The notes beneath the pieces were generated by a model that was given only the letters and a program-made list of their open reading frames with translations, made no database searches and was not told where the DNA came from. From positions 1-64,000 of the forward strand of contig CAZSMC010000003.1 of NCBI GenBank assembly GCA_964607755.1: a stretch of DNA of 64,000 nt, in the 5' to 3' direction. The DNA comes from CAZSMC01 sp964607755. GTDB taxonomy: Bacteria; Zhuqueibacterota; Zhuqueibacteria; Residuimicrobiales; Krinioviventaceae. The translations under genes and the position numbers were made by a program. This document shows, piece after piece, positions 35,681 to 44,999 of the stretch. The stretch's first letter is position 1, and every line of letters starts with the position of its first letter.

Positions 35681-37069
35681 ATGAACAATGATTTCTTACA
35701 ACTTTTTCTACAATTTAACAGACGAAACGCACTCTTTTCTACCGGTGAATCGATTCTCGTCGCAGTTTCCGGCGGCGTTGACTCTATGGTGCTTTTAGAA
35801 CTTTTTCGTCTACTGCGCGTTGAATTCACCTTGAACATAAAGGCTATCCATCTTAATCATCAATTGCGTGAAGAAGCTGATAAAGACGCCCGGTTCGTTC
35901 GAACATTTTGTGTAAAAAGCAATATTCCGTTTCATATATCGACAGAAAATGTCGCTGAAAAGGCGCAGCAACAGAAAATCTCGATTGAAATGGCGGCACG
36001 ACAGGCCCGTTACGAGTTCTTTAAAAATCTCTTAAAAGACGGTTTTAGTAAAGTGGCAATAGCTCATAACGCCAATGACCGGGCAGAAACTGTGTTACAT
36101 CATATTTTGCGAGGTACCGGTATCCGCGGATTGCAAGGTATTCCGGTTCGCCGGGGTCCTTTTATCCGGCCTTTGTTGTGGGCATCGCGGGATGAGATTG
36201 AATCTTATGCCAAATCAAATCATCTCAACTTTCGCCAGGACAGGACAAACAGGGATATTTCTTTTACAAGAAATAAAATCCGGCATGTCCTGATCCCTTT
36301 GCTGGAAAAAGAATTTAATCCCGGCATCGTTTCTGCATTGAATAGAATGTCTTGTCACGCATCCGAGGTTACTGAGTTTTTAGAAAAAGAGGGCAAGACA
36401 TGTTTTCAACAGTGTCTGGTATATCAAGACAGCGAGAAAATTATTCTTGATATTCAAAAGTATTTAGCGTATCTTAAATCTTTACAGAAAATTATGTTAC
36501 ATTTTTCGCTCGAATATCTGCACCACGACACACAGCTATTGACTTCTCAACGACTGGAAAACATCGAGCAGTTTATTGAAAAGAAACAAAGCGGGAAACG
36601 GTTTAACATCACAGACAAGCTATCCCTGCTTGTAAGCGGCAATCACCTCATTATTGGCAATGTTAGCAGACCGTTTCATCACGTGTCACTGAAATCGCTG
36701 ATTGGTAACCACAAGTTATGGAACAATTACGAGTTGCGCATCACTGTTGAGACACGTTCGCCTGATTATTCAGGCAAAAGTCGGTTTACAGAGTGGATTG
36801 ACGCGGATGCCTTGCAACCTCCTGTGATGGTCAGGTCTTTTAAAAAAGCTGATTCCTTTTTGCCGATTAACGGCAAGGGACATAAAAACATATCAGACTT
36901 TTATGTTGATCACAAAGTTGAGTATTATAGGCGAACGGACATTCCAGTATTGGAATGCAAGAAAGGCATTGTTTGGATATGCGGTTACCGTTTGGATGAT
37001 CGCTTTAAAGTAAAGCCAAACACGAAAAAGATATTTAGATTGGAATTAATCGGTGCAAAACAAATCTGA
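35681..37069 (+). CDS. tilS: tRNA(Ile)-lysidine synthase (462 aa)
   Basis: Converts C34 of tRNA-Ile(CAU) to lysidine so that it reads AUA. The PP-loop is VAVSGGVDSMVLLE (SGGVDS at about 28-33), followed by HLNHQLREEADKD, IAHNANDRAETVLHHILRG and RPLLWASRDEIESYA. A C-terminal TilS_C domain (RSFKKADSFLPINGKGHKNISDFYVD) is present. It overlaps hpt by 17 bases. The order tilS-hpt-ftsH is conserved in many bacteria. Confidence 0.93.
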   Translation: MNNDFLQLFLQFNRRNALFSTGESILVAVSGGVDSMVLLELFRLLRVEFTLNIKAIHLNHQLREEADKDARFVRTFCVKSNIPFHISTENVAEKAQQQKISIEMAARQARYEFFKNLLKDGFSKVAIAHNANDRAETVLHHILRGTGIRGLQGIPVRRGPFIRPLLWASRDEIESYAKSNHLNFRQDRTNRDISFTRNKIRHVLIPLLEKEFNPGIVSALNRMSCHASEVTEFLEKEGKTCFQQCLVYQDSEKIILDIQKYLAYLKSLQKIMLHFSLEYLHHDTQLLTSQRLENIEQFIEKKQSGKRFNITDKLSLLVSGNHLIIGNVSRPFHHVSLKSLIGNHKLWNNYELRITVETRSPDYSGKSRFTEWIDADALQPPVMVRSFKKADSFLPINGKGHKNISDFYVDHKVEYYRRTDIPVLECKKGIVWICGYRLDDRFKVKPNTKKIFRLELIGAKQI

Positions 37070-37604
37070 ATACGAAAAGGTTGTTTACAATAACACATTC
37101 CGCACACTGCTTTCGGAAAAAGAAATAAAAAGTCGCATTAAATCATTAGGTCGACAGATTACGAACGATTATCGCGGTACAATTCCAATAATTATTGGCG
37201 TACTCAACGGGAGTTTTATCTTTATAGCCGATCTGGTCCGTACTATTGAACTGGATCTGGAAATCGATTTTATAAAACTCTCCAGTTACGGAGATGCCAA
37301 AGTGTCTTCCGGCCGGGTACAAGTTCTCAAGGATATTGATGCAGACCTCAAAGATCGACACGTTCTCATCGTTGAAGATATTATAGACACAGGACTTTCG
37401 ATTCGATATTTGCATAAAAAAATAGAGACATTTCAACCGGCTTCTCTTAAATACGTCACACTCCTTTTTAAAAAGGATAACGCAAAAACCGATACAGCGA
37501 TTGATTACGTCGGTTTTGAAATACCGAATGATTTTGTTGTTGGCTTTGGTTTGGACTATAAACAAATATTGCGAAACCTGCCAGCAGTGTATGTTATGGA
37601 TTGA
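37053..37604 (+). CDS. hpt: Hypoxanthine phosphoribosyltransferase (183 aa)
   Basis: Salvages hypoxanthine or guanine with PRPP. The PRPP motif is VLIVEDIIDTGLSI, preceded by VLNGSFIFIADLVR, and FVVGFGLDYKQILRNLPAVYV closes the protein. The GTG start overlaps the end of tilS, with only a weak ribosome site, so translation is probably coupled. Confidence 0.93.
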   Translation: MQNKSEYEKVVYNNTFRTLLSEKEIKSRIKSLGRQITNDYRGTIPIIIGVLNGSFIFIADLVRTIELDLEIDFIKLSSYGDAKVSSGRVQVLKDIDADLKDRHVLIVEDIIDTGLSIRYLHKKIETFQPASLKYVTLLFKKDNAKTDTAIDYVGFEIPNDFVVGFGLDYKQILRNLPAVYVMD

Positions 37605-37633
37605 ATATATTAAATTGGATGGATAATTAGATT

Positions 37634-39625
37634 ATGCTTCAAAAACCAAATCATAAAAAAGATAAACAAGGAAACATCAAGGGCACTGGTGGCCCGAACA
37701 AGCCACCTCAGGGTCCGCAATGGGGCAAGGCATCCAGGTCCTTGCTTTTCTGGACTGGATTGTTCATTGTCGCTCTTTTAATTTCACAGCAGTTCTCGGG
37801 CGGCAGAGGCGCTGAAAATGAATTGAATTACAATGAATTTATGAATCAGCTCGAAGCCGACAAGATTGAAAAAATTACTATAAAAGATAAAGTTATCACA
37901 GGAGAATACCTCATATCTGATCAGACAGGTGAACCTGCCAAGTTTAAGGTTATCCTGACCACAGCACCGGACTATGAGACGCTGGAAAAATGGCGAAAAG
38001 ATTATAATATTTCTATTAATATCAAAGAAAACACTCCCGGATTCTGGCACTATTTATTCACTGCGCTTCCGTGGCTGCTTCTTATCGGATTTTGGATTTT
38101 TCTCATACGGAGGATGAATACCGGAGCTGGCGGCCAAAAGGGCATCTTTAACTTTGGCAAATCACGTGCAAAAATGATTAATGAAAATTACCCCAAAGTG
38201 ACTTTTGATGACGTGGCCGGCGCAGAAGAAGCCAAACAGGAATTGCAACAAATCATCGAGTTTTTAAAAGAACCTGAAAGATTTCAGAACCTTGGCGGCA
38301 AAATACCAAAAGGCGCCCTGCTTTTGGGACCTCCCGGAACAGGTAAAACATTATTAGCCAAAGCTGTTGCCGGGGAGGCCGGGGCTCCTTTTTTCAGCAT
38401 GTCCGGCGCAGATTTTGTTGAAATGTTTGTTGGCGTTGGTGCCTCGCGTGTGCGAGATTTGTTCGAACAGGGAAAACGCAGCGCACCCTGTTTAATTTTT
38501 ATCGACGAACTCGATGCGGTAGGACGGCAGCGCGGCGCAGGTATCGGTGGTGGCCACGACGAACGCGAACAGACGCTGAATCAACTTTTGGTTGAGATGG
38601 ATGGATTTGATCCGAATGAAGGTGTGATCGTTATCGCAGCCACCAACCGGCCGGATGTGCTCGACTCTGCGCTACTTCGCCCCGGACGTTTCGATCGCCA
38701 AATCGTGGTGAACCGGCCTGATGTCCGTGGACGTGAGGGCATTTTAAAAGTGCATATTAAAAATATTCCTATAGCTAAAAACGTTGATCTCGAAGTCCTG
38801 GCAAAAGGAACGCCCGGATTTTCCGGAGCGGATTTGGCAAATATGGTCAATGAAGCTGCGTTATTAGCGGCTCGCAAAGGCAAAAAACGTGTTGGCATGG
38901 AAGACCTGGAAGAAGCCAAAGACAAAGTGTTCATGGGAACCGAACGTCGGAGTCTGTTAATCAGCGATGAAGAAAAGAAGAGCATCGCATATCACGAAGC
39001 TGGCCACGCACTGGTTGCAAAATTGACGCGAGGCTCAGACCCGATTCACAAAGTAACTATTATTCCTCGCGGGCGCGCACTGGGCGCGACCATGACGCTG
39101 CCGCTTGATGAGAGACATAATTATACAAAATCATATTGTCTTGCAATGATGCGTCAATTACTTGGCGGGCGCGGCGCTGAAAAAATTGTCTTTAACGAAC
39201 TGACAACTGGCGCCGGCGATGATATCAAAAAAGCGACGCAACTCGCCCGCAAAATGGTATGCGAATGGGGCATGAGCGATGTTCTCGGCCCGCTCACTTA
39301 TGGCGAGAAAAAGGATGAAATCTTTTTAGGCCGTGAAATATCGCAGCATCGTGATTACAGCGAAGCGACAGCTCAGGTTATTGACAAAGAGATACGCAAA
39401 CTCGTTGAAGATGCTTTTGAGGATGTCGATAATCTCATTCGAGAAAATGAAGACAAGCTTCACGGTCTGACCAATGCATTGCTTGAGCGCGAATCGCTCG
39501 ACGGCAAAGAGGTTGAAAAAATTATTAATGGCGAGAAATTACCGCCTCTTAAAAAAAACAAGAAAAATGCTTCGGCTATGAAAAAGAAAAGAAAAAAACC
39601 CGAGCCAGCAAGTACGAGCAGTTAA
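37634..39625 (+). CDS. ftsH: ATP-dependent zinc metalloprotease FtsH (663 aa)
   Basis: Membrane-anchored AAA protease. Two N-terminal membrane segments (SLLFWTGLFIVALLIS; YLFTALPWLLLIGFWIFLI) flank a periplasmic domain. Walker A is GPPGTGKT (about 232-239), Walker B IFIDELDAVG, the SRH ends LLRPGRFDRQ, and the zinc site is YHEAGHALVAK (HEAGH at about 454-458). The C-terminus is Lys-rich. Directly follows hpt. Confidence 0.96.
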   Translation: MLQKPNHKKDKQGNIKGTGGPNKPPQGPQWGKASRSLLFWTGLFIVALLISQQFSGGRGAENELNYNEFMNQLEADKIEKITIKDKVITGEYLISDQTGEPAKFKVILTTAPDYETLEKWRKDYNISINIKENTPGFWHYLFTALPWLLLIGFWIFLIRRMNTGAGGQKGIFNFGKSRAKMINENYPKVTFDDVAGAEEAKQELQQIIEFLKEPERFQNLGGKIPKGALLLGPPGTGKTLLAKAVAGEAGAPFFSMSGADFVEMFVGVGASRVRDLFEQGKRSAPCLIFIDELDAVGRQRGAGIGGGHDEREQTLNQLLVEMDGFDPNEGVIVIAATNRPDVLDSALLRPGRFDRQIVVNRPDVRGREGILKVHIKNIPIAKNVDLEVLAKGTPGFSGADLANMVNEAALLAARKGKKRVGMEDLEEAKDKVFMGTERRSLLISDEEKKSIAYHEAGHALVAKLTRGSDPIHKVTIIPRGRALGATMTLPLDERHNYTKSYCLAMMRQLLGGRGAEKIVFNELTTGAGDDIKKATQLARKMVCEWGMSDVLGPLTYGEKKDEIFLGREISQHRDYSEATAQVIDKEIRKLVEDAFEDVDNLIRENEDKLHGLTNALLERESLDGKEVEKIINGEKLPPLKKNKKNASAMKKKRKKPEPASTSS

Positions 39626-39684
39626 TAAATGCTTTATTCGAATGTGTCAGCATATTCGAATTGATAAACTTTATAAATTAAAAG

Positions 39685-39720
39685 CAGGGCCGCAAGAACA
39701 ATCTACGGCTCTGTTTTTTT
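39685..39720 (+). terminator. Rho-independent terminator after ftsH
   Basis: CAGGGCCG pairs with CGGCTCTG (one G-U) around a 13-base loop, followed by seven or more T. It separates the tilS-hpt-ftsH block from folP-cdaA. Confidence 0.85.
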
Positions 39721-39738
39721 ATTCCAATCGGAGTCACA

Positions 39739-40608
39739 ATGGCTTCACACCAGACATGGGCATGTAAAGATTACGAACTCGATCTTACTATCAAAACCCT
39801 TATCATGGGGATTATCAATGTGACACCAGATAGCTTCTCAGATGGCGGTCAATACAATCAGCCAGATCGAGCTGTCGAGCATGCTCTCAACATGGCTCAA
39901 GACGGGGCTGACATCATCGACGTCGGAGGAGAATCCACACGTCCTGGCGCTCAGCCGGTATCGGAAAAAGATGAAAAAACGCGCGTTCTGCCAGTCATCG
40001 AGGGTATAGCCTCCCGGCTGGATATTCCCATCTCGATTGATACGACTAAATCCGGAGTTGCCCGTACGGCAATGCAAGCCGGGGCATCTATCATCAATGA
40101 CATTAGTGGATTTCGTTTTGATAGGGACATGATCGATGTTGCTCGTTCCGCCAAAGCCGGTGTGGTCATTATGCACATCCAGGGCGAGCCAAGGACCATG
40201 CAATCCAATCCCCATTATGATGACCTGATAAAAGATATCATGGACTATTTAGCTGCGCAGAAACAAAAATTAATGGATCATGGCATTGAAAAAAATCGCA
40301 TCGCTGTTGATCCCGGAATTGGTTTTGGAAAAAACTTGCAGCACAATTTCGACCTCATTCGCCATCTGCACGCATTTCTCGAGCTGGACTGCCCACTGCT
40401 GGTTGGGCCTTCCAGAAAATCATTCATTGGCAAAGTGCTCAATCTTCCGGCAGACCAACGCATCGAAGGCACTGCCGCTGCTGTAACAGCTTGCATCCTT
40501 AATGGCGCGCACATCGTTAGAGTTCACGATGTTAAGGAAATGAAACGGGTTGTCACTATCGCAGATACAATTATTGGCAAAAAACCGGCAAAGGAGTGGA
40601 GGGCATGA
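39739..40608 (+). CDS. folP: Dihydropteroate synthase (289 aa)
   Basis: Joins p-aminobenzoate to the pterin pyrophosphate in folate synthesis. Signatures: MGIINVTPDSFSDGG, IIDVGGESTRPGA, the barrel strands IPISIDTTKSGVA and INDISGF, HIQGEPRTMQ, VDPGIGFGKN, and the sulfonamide-region loop VGPSRKSFIG. It begins 19 bases after the ftsH terminator and shares an ATGA overlap with cdaA. Confidence 0.95.
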   Translation: MASHQTWACKDYELDLTIKTLIMGIINVTPDSFSDGGQYNQPDRAVEHALNMAQDGADIIDVGGESTRPGAQPVSEKDEKTRVLPVIEGIASRLDIPISIDTTKSGVARTAMQAGASIINDISGFRFDRDMIDVARSAKAGVVIMHIQGEPRTMQSNPHYDDLIKDIMDYLAAQKQKLMDHGIEKNRIAVDPGIGFGKNLQHNFDLIRHLHAFLELDCPLLVGPSRKSFIGKVLNLPADQRIEGTAAAVTACILNGAHIVRVHDVKEMKRVVTIADTIIGKKPAKEWRA

Positions 40609-41390
40609 GATTCACGCTGTTTCACATTGGCTTTGTCCCGGTAACAATTATGGACATTCTTGATATTGCGTTAATGTCCTATATAATTTACAGGGTATAT
40701 CATTTTTTACGGGGAACGCGCGGCGTGCAAATGCTGGTCGGTCTTTTTCTTTTGCTTCTCTTTTCAGTGATTGCTCCATTATTTCAAATGAAAGGATTAA
40801 GCTGGATTTTCGAAAATCTTCGCACCGTTTGGCTTTTGGCTTTTGTGATCCTGTTTCAGCCAGAAATCCGGCGATTGTTGATTTATATTGGTCAAAGTCG
40901 ATTCGTGCAAACGTTTGTCAAAATGAGCGGCAGTAAAGTAGTGGAAGAGGTGGTTAACGCCACATTCACACTGCAAGACCGCGGCTATGGCGCACTCATC
41001 GTTTTGGTGCGAGAAACTGGCATTCGAAGTATTATCGAAAGCGGAATTAGAATGCAAGCCGAAGTATCAACCCCGTTATTAATTTCTATTTTCAATCCAC
41101 GGTCTCCTTTGCATGATGGAGCAGTGGTTATTCAAAATGATATCATCGAAGCAGCCAAATGCCTGCTGCCAATTTCCGAGGAAGATTTTGGTAAACTGGA
41201 ATTCGGCACGCGGCACAAGGCAGCATTGACACTTTCCCAGGAATCCGACACGATGATTATTGTGGTATCTGAAGAACGCGGCGAGGTTTCCGTGGCAATG
41301 GGGGGTGAACTGAAAACTAACTTGTCAGAAAAAGAGCTAAGACACCTGCTCGAAGAAGGATACAGTTATGGGGAAAAAGATATTAAATAA
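40605..41390 (+). CDS. cdaA: Diadenylate cyclase CdaA (261 aa)
   Basis: Makes c-di-AMP from two ATP. Three N-terminal membrane helices lead to a DAC domain with YGALIVLVRETG and the catalytic DGA in SPLHDGAVVI. The second signature is GTRHKAAL, so RHR is RHK here. I start at ATG 40605, which overlaps the folP stop (ATGA) with AAAGGAG upstream; an earlier GTG lies on the ribosome site. folP-cdaA order is a known arrangement. No ybbR/cdaR follows; instead an Ntn-hydrolase gene overlaps the end. Confidence 0.93.
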   Translation: MRFTLFHIGFVPVTIMDILDIALMSYIIYRVYHFLRGTRGVQMLVGLFLLLLFSVIAPLFQMKGLSWIFENLRTVWLLAFVILFQPEIRRLLIYIGQSRFVQTFVKMSGSKVVEEVVNATFTLQDRGYGALIVLVRETGIRSIIESGIRMQAEVSTPLLISIFNPRSPLHDGAVVIQNDIIEAAKCLLPISEEDFGKLEFGTRHKAALTLSQESDTMIIVVSEERGEVSVAMGGELKTNLSEKELRHLLEEGYSYGEKDIK

Positions 41391-42549
41391 ATATCCTTTT
41401 CTGCTGCTCGTTTTTACCTCTCTCCTTTTTCCACTTGCAGCAAACGCAAATACAGGAGGCGTTTGCGCTGTTATTTCCTCCCAGATAACCCCGGACGGAC
41501 GCCCGTTATTATGGGGTAACATAAACAGCGACAACAATAAAGTCGCGCTGCATCATTTTAGCGGCTTTCGATACAACTTTACCGGGCTTGTGCACGCCAA
41601 TGACACATTGAATGTGTGGGGCGGACTCAACACAGCGGGCTTTGCTATCACTTTTGCAAAAACTGCAAAAGATACGTCACATTATCAGGAAGGCCTTTTC
41701 ATCAAAATGGCTCTCGGGAGGTGCGGCCGTTTGTCCGATTTTGAAATTCTGCTAAACGAATTTGATTTTAGCCGGATTCATCCTGGCGCTTCTTTTGCCT
41801 GTTTTGATGCCTTTGGCAATAGCGCCATGTATGAAACAAACCGGCAAAAGTTCAATGCTTTTGATCCATTGAAAGACCTCTGCGGTTTTCTCGTCCGGGA
41901 TTCTTTTACCATGACAGGCGACGACACCTGCAAAGCAGAGTTTTGGCGATATCACCGGGCGAACAAATTATTAAAATACGCAGCGCAGTATAATCAGCTT
42001 TCTGTTCAAACGTTATTGCGGGGACTTTCACGCGATCTAACGAGTCTGCAATGTGAACCTTACCCTCTGCCGTTTGAGAGCTCTTGCCAAAAGGCTCCAA
42101 TAGGTCTGGTGCCAACAGATAAAAGTCTGAATCAGCATAACACTGTTGCTTCTCTGGTCATTCACGGAGTAAAACCTGGCGAGAACGTGACGTTATCGAC
42201 GATGTGGTGTATACTCGGTGAACCGATAGCTGGAACGGCTGTACCGCTTTGGCCTGTAACTGGCGAAGTACCAGGGATTTGCACCGGTAGAAATCCTGTT
42301 TTAAATGAGATAATGAGAAATCGGAAGAAACATTTTTATCATAACAGTTCATTTCCTCAATTTATAGATTCTTACTTGTTGGCTGGTAAAAGAGATTATC
42401 TGGGGAAAATATTCGATTTTGAAAAATCTGTAATTGAACAGACATGGACAAAGTTAGAGGAGTGGCAGCATAAGGATGAATTCTACCTGGACATACAGCA
42501 TTATCAGAAAAAAATTGCCAGAAAAACAGCACGCGTCATCCGGTTTTAA
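41368..42549 (+). CDS. Exported Ntn-hydrolase (C45/penicillin-acyltransferase-like, 393 aa)
   Basis: A signal-type N-terminus (FLLLVFTSLLFPLAANANTGG) is followed by Cys at the start of CAVISSQITPDGRPLLWGN, the expected N-terminal nucleophile once the leader is removed. NINSDN and GGLNTAGFAITF fit the beta-alpha-alpha-beta fold of acyl-CoA:6-APA acyltransferase-like enzymes, which hydrolyse amide bonds. It overlaps cdaA by 23 bases, with AAGGA seven bases before its ATG, so it is co-transcribed. Substrate unknown; no functional link to c-di-AMP is evident. Confidence 0.75.
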   Translation: MGKKILNKYPFLLLVFTSLLFPLAANANTGGVCAVISSQITPDGRPLLWGNINSDNNKVALHHFSGFRYNFTGLVHANDTLNVWGGLNTAGFAITFAKTAKDTSHYQEGLFIKMALGRCGRLSDFEILLNEFDFSRIHPGASFACFDAFGNSAMYETNRQKFNAFDPLKDLCGFLVRDSFTMTGDDTCKAEFWRYHRANKLLKYAAQYNQLSVQTLLRGLSRDLTSLQCEPYPLPFESSCQKAPIGLVPTDKSLNQHNTVASLVIHGVKPGENVTLSTMWCILGEPIAGTAVPLWPVTGEVPGICTGRNPVLNEIMRNRKKHFYHNSSFPQFIDSYLLAGKRDYLGKIFDFEKSVIEQTWTKLEEWQHKDEFYLDIQHYQKKIARKTARVIRF

Positions 42550-42647
42550 TAGTGTAACGTAGGGAAAATATTAGAATGCTTTGTCAATGTTCAAGAAAGT
42601 TAATCGTGTTGAAGAAATTGACCTCGAGATTGAAGAAAAATTCCCAT

Positions 42648-43826
42648 TCATTTTTGCAATAAACGGTTATCCACTTTGACAACTTTGCCGTTACGCCAAT
42701 AAACACGTGGCAGCCGTCGTCCAAATGTCGATATCACTTCATACGAAACAGTGTTTGTCAGTTCAGCAATAAAATGGGGAGATATTTCTTCCTCGCCGTC
42801 TGTTCCCATGAGAGTGACAGTGTCACCGATATCAGCATCCGGGAATTCAGTGATTTTAATGAACGCAGCGTCCATGCACAGCCCACCGATAATCGGCGCC
42901 ATGCGGCCATTCAATAAAACCTGACCTATTTTACTGAGCTTGCGGTCGTAACCGTCGGCATAGCCGATTGGCAGCACGGCAATTCGCTCGTTGCGTTCTG
43001 CCATATACTTGCGTCCGTAACCCACCGTATCGCCGCGATGGATTTCTCTTATGGCAACAATTTTGGCGCGAACGTGCATCGCCGGATAAAGATCGAATGG
43101 TCTCTGGACATCTTGTGAAGGAAAATAACCGTAATTCATCAACCCGACTCGCACCATATCAAAATGTGATTCAGGCAAATCCAGTGTACCGCCGCTGTTT
43201 GCCATGTGCCATGTTGGAATGTACACACCGCGACTTTGTAATTCTCGTCGAATGTTTTTAAAGCGCTCGATCTGCAGCAAGGAAAAACTCTTGTCCACAG
43301 CATCCGATTTTGCAAAATGAGTGAATGCGCCGACAATCTCCATGTGATCAAATTTTGACAACCGGATAATGTGCTCCGCCGCTTCGCTAAAATGCACGCC
43401 ATAGCGACTCATCCCTGTATCAATCTTGATATGCACTTGTGCTGTGGTTTGCATTTTGCCGGCATCTTTGGAAAGAGCCTGTGCTACATCCTGACGATGA
43501 ACCATTTGTTCCAATTTCAGCTCGAGCACAGTTTCTGCCTGGTCAGGGAACACAGGTCCCATATTGAGAATCGGAGCTGTTATTCCTGCCTGGCGCAATT
43601 CAATGGCTTCGTCCAGCATGATAACACCGAGTTTGTCAGCGCCATTTTCCAAAACAGTTTGCGAGATAGGTATGACGCCAAGGCCATAACCATCGGCTTT
43701 GACCACAGCGAGGAGTTGAGTATCGCCGATAAATTTTTTTATGTTCTGTACGTTTTGAGCAATTGCATCAAGATCCGCGTCGATCCATGCAGGTCTGAAA
43801 ATTTTAGTATTTTGAAATTTGTTCAT
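42648..43826 (-). CDS. Alanine racemase-like, copy 2 (392 aa)
   Basis: Second alanine-racemase homologue in the window. The PLP lysine is Lys43 in VVKADGYGLG (copy 1 has KANAYGHG). The barrel continues with KIDTGMSRYGVH, and the C-terminal domain has LPIGYADGYDR and GLCMDAAFIKI. Its ATG overlaps the stop of the GT2 gene (ATGA). The active-site loop differs from copy 1, so a different or broader substrate (for example Ser or Lys) is possible. It is the last gene of a membrane protein-GT2-racemase unit. Confidence 0.88.
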   Translation of the reverse strand: MNKFQNTKIFRPAWIDADLDAIAQNVQNIKKFIGDTQLLAVVKADGYGLGVIPISQTVLENGADKLGVIMLDEAIELRQAGITAPILNMGPVFPDQAETVLELKLEQMVHRQDVAQALSKDAGKMQTTAQVHIKIDTGMSRYGVHFSEAAEHIIRLSKFDHMEIVGAFTHFAKSDAVDKSFSLLQIERFKNIRRELQSRGVYIPTWHMANSGGTLDLPESHFDMVRVGLMNYGYFPSQDVQRPFDLYPAMHVRAKIVAIREIHRGDTVGYGRKYMAERNERIAVLPIGYADGYDRKLSKIGQVLLNGRMAPIIGGLCMDAAFIKITEFPDADIGDTVTLMGTDGEEEISPHFIAELTNTVSYEVISTFGRRLPRVYWRNGKVVKVDNRLLQK

Positions 43827-44482
43827 GTTAATCTTTTTTGTGAACAGATACTGTCCGGCAATCCAGTATAGTATCGATATGTTGGAAAATCTACTTTTTT
43901 TACGTTACACATGGCTGAAACTCTGGGTAAAAATTCGGACTCTGCAGAATAGGGCAGATTTTTAAATCGGCCGCTTTTCACAAAAGCCTCTTTCTTGCCG
44001 AAAAAAGTTGCGCCTGCACAACATTCTGATAGATGGATCGTTCGGGATGGATCGCGAGCGTCACGAACATAATGCGTGCGCTCCGGACCAACCAGCTCAA
44101 TACCTCCATGAACAAGGTCCACATCAGGATGTTTTTGCATGAAATCAATTCGCAGTTCAAGATGGGCGGGCTTGTATTCATCGTCCGAATCCAGGAAAGT
44201 TACATAATGTCCGAGAGAGGCGTGGATACCTATATTTCGCGTTGCAGACAGGCCGCGCCGCGCATGCTTGAAATAACGGTATTGAGATTTCTCTTGCACA
44301 GTCGGCAAGATAGCGGATTCAAGACCATCTGTGCTGCCGTCATCGATGATAAGTAATTCCCAATTTTTAATGGACTGGTTTTCAACGGAATGAATAGCCC
44401 GCTCAACAAGGTGCCTGCGGTTATAAACAGGGAGAATTATTGAAACCAAAGGTATATGAATATTCGTCAAATAAAACCTCAA
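43823..44482 (-). CDS. GT2-family glycosyltransferase (219 aa)
   Basis: GT-A fold transferase: VSIILPVYNRRHLVERAIHS, LLIIDDGSTDG, RGLSATRNIG, TFLDSDDEY (metal-binding DxD type) and DLVHGGIELVGP. It is short, without membrane helices, so it is a soluble enzyme that modifies a glycan or lipid-linked sugar. The start is a TTG at 44482 that overlaps the stop of the upstream small membrane protein (TTGA). The end overlaps the racemase start (ATGA). The two tight overlaps mark a translationally coupled three-gene unit. Confidence 0.87.
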   Translation of the reverse strand: MRFYLTNIHIPLVSIILPVYNRRHLVERAIHSVENQSIKNWELLIIDDGSTDGLESAILPTVQEKSQYRYFKHARRGLSATRNIGIHASLGHYVTFLDSDDEYKPAHLELRIDFMQKHPDVDLVHGGIELVGPERTHYVRDARDPSRTIHLSECCAGATFFGKKEAFVKSGRFKNLPYSAESEFLPRVSAMCNVKKVDFPTYRYYTGLPDSICSQKRLT

Positions 44483-44754
44483 AATAATAATGCCAAACGA
44501 ATAACGCCGGTATAGATCAAGATAAAAAGGACCGCGATTGTAAGCACAATGAAAAGAATCCCCAGCACTGTTCTGACAACAACCAAAGCCAGGGCACCGA
44601 CAATGATTAACAGCAAGTATTGAAACAAATGGGCATATACTTTGGCAGGATCACCAAAATGATCATAAAACGGATACAACTGTTCGCCCAAAATAATGAT
44701 AATTACAACGGCGATGATACAAATCAGGCTGAGTTTTAGCAAAAATGATTGCAT
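44479..44754 (-). CDS. Small integral membrane protein (91 aa)
   Basis: Three hydrophobic segments (LICIIAVVIIIILG; LFQYLLLIIVGALALVVV; GILFIVLTIAVLFILIY) separated by short loops. First gene of the unit with GT2 and alanine racemase 2. No family recognised. Its position suggests a membrane partner for the glycosyltransferase, but that is inference. Confidence 0.7.
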   Translation of the reverse strand: MQSFLLKLSLICIIAVVIIIILGEQLYPFYDHFGDPAKVYAHLFQYLLLIIVGALALVVVRTVLGILFIVLTIAVLFILIYTGVIRLALLF

Positions 44755-44999
44755 CCCGTCCTCTCTGACAATAGTTAAAAATCTTTATTGATAAATAAAT
44801 ATTTGAACGCAAATTTTTTGATGGGTTGTTTCTTTTGGCATTGTTTGTTATATTTTCAGACGAGTCAATCGTTCCAATTTTGTTACAGAAAAACCATAGA
44901 ACTCTTTTTATTTGCAATAGTAAAAATAACGATTCTTTTGATCGCATTCAACCATTTATAAGATTTTGAAACTTAAGAAACGGTGAAAGAAATTGTGTT

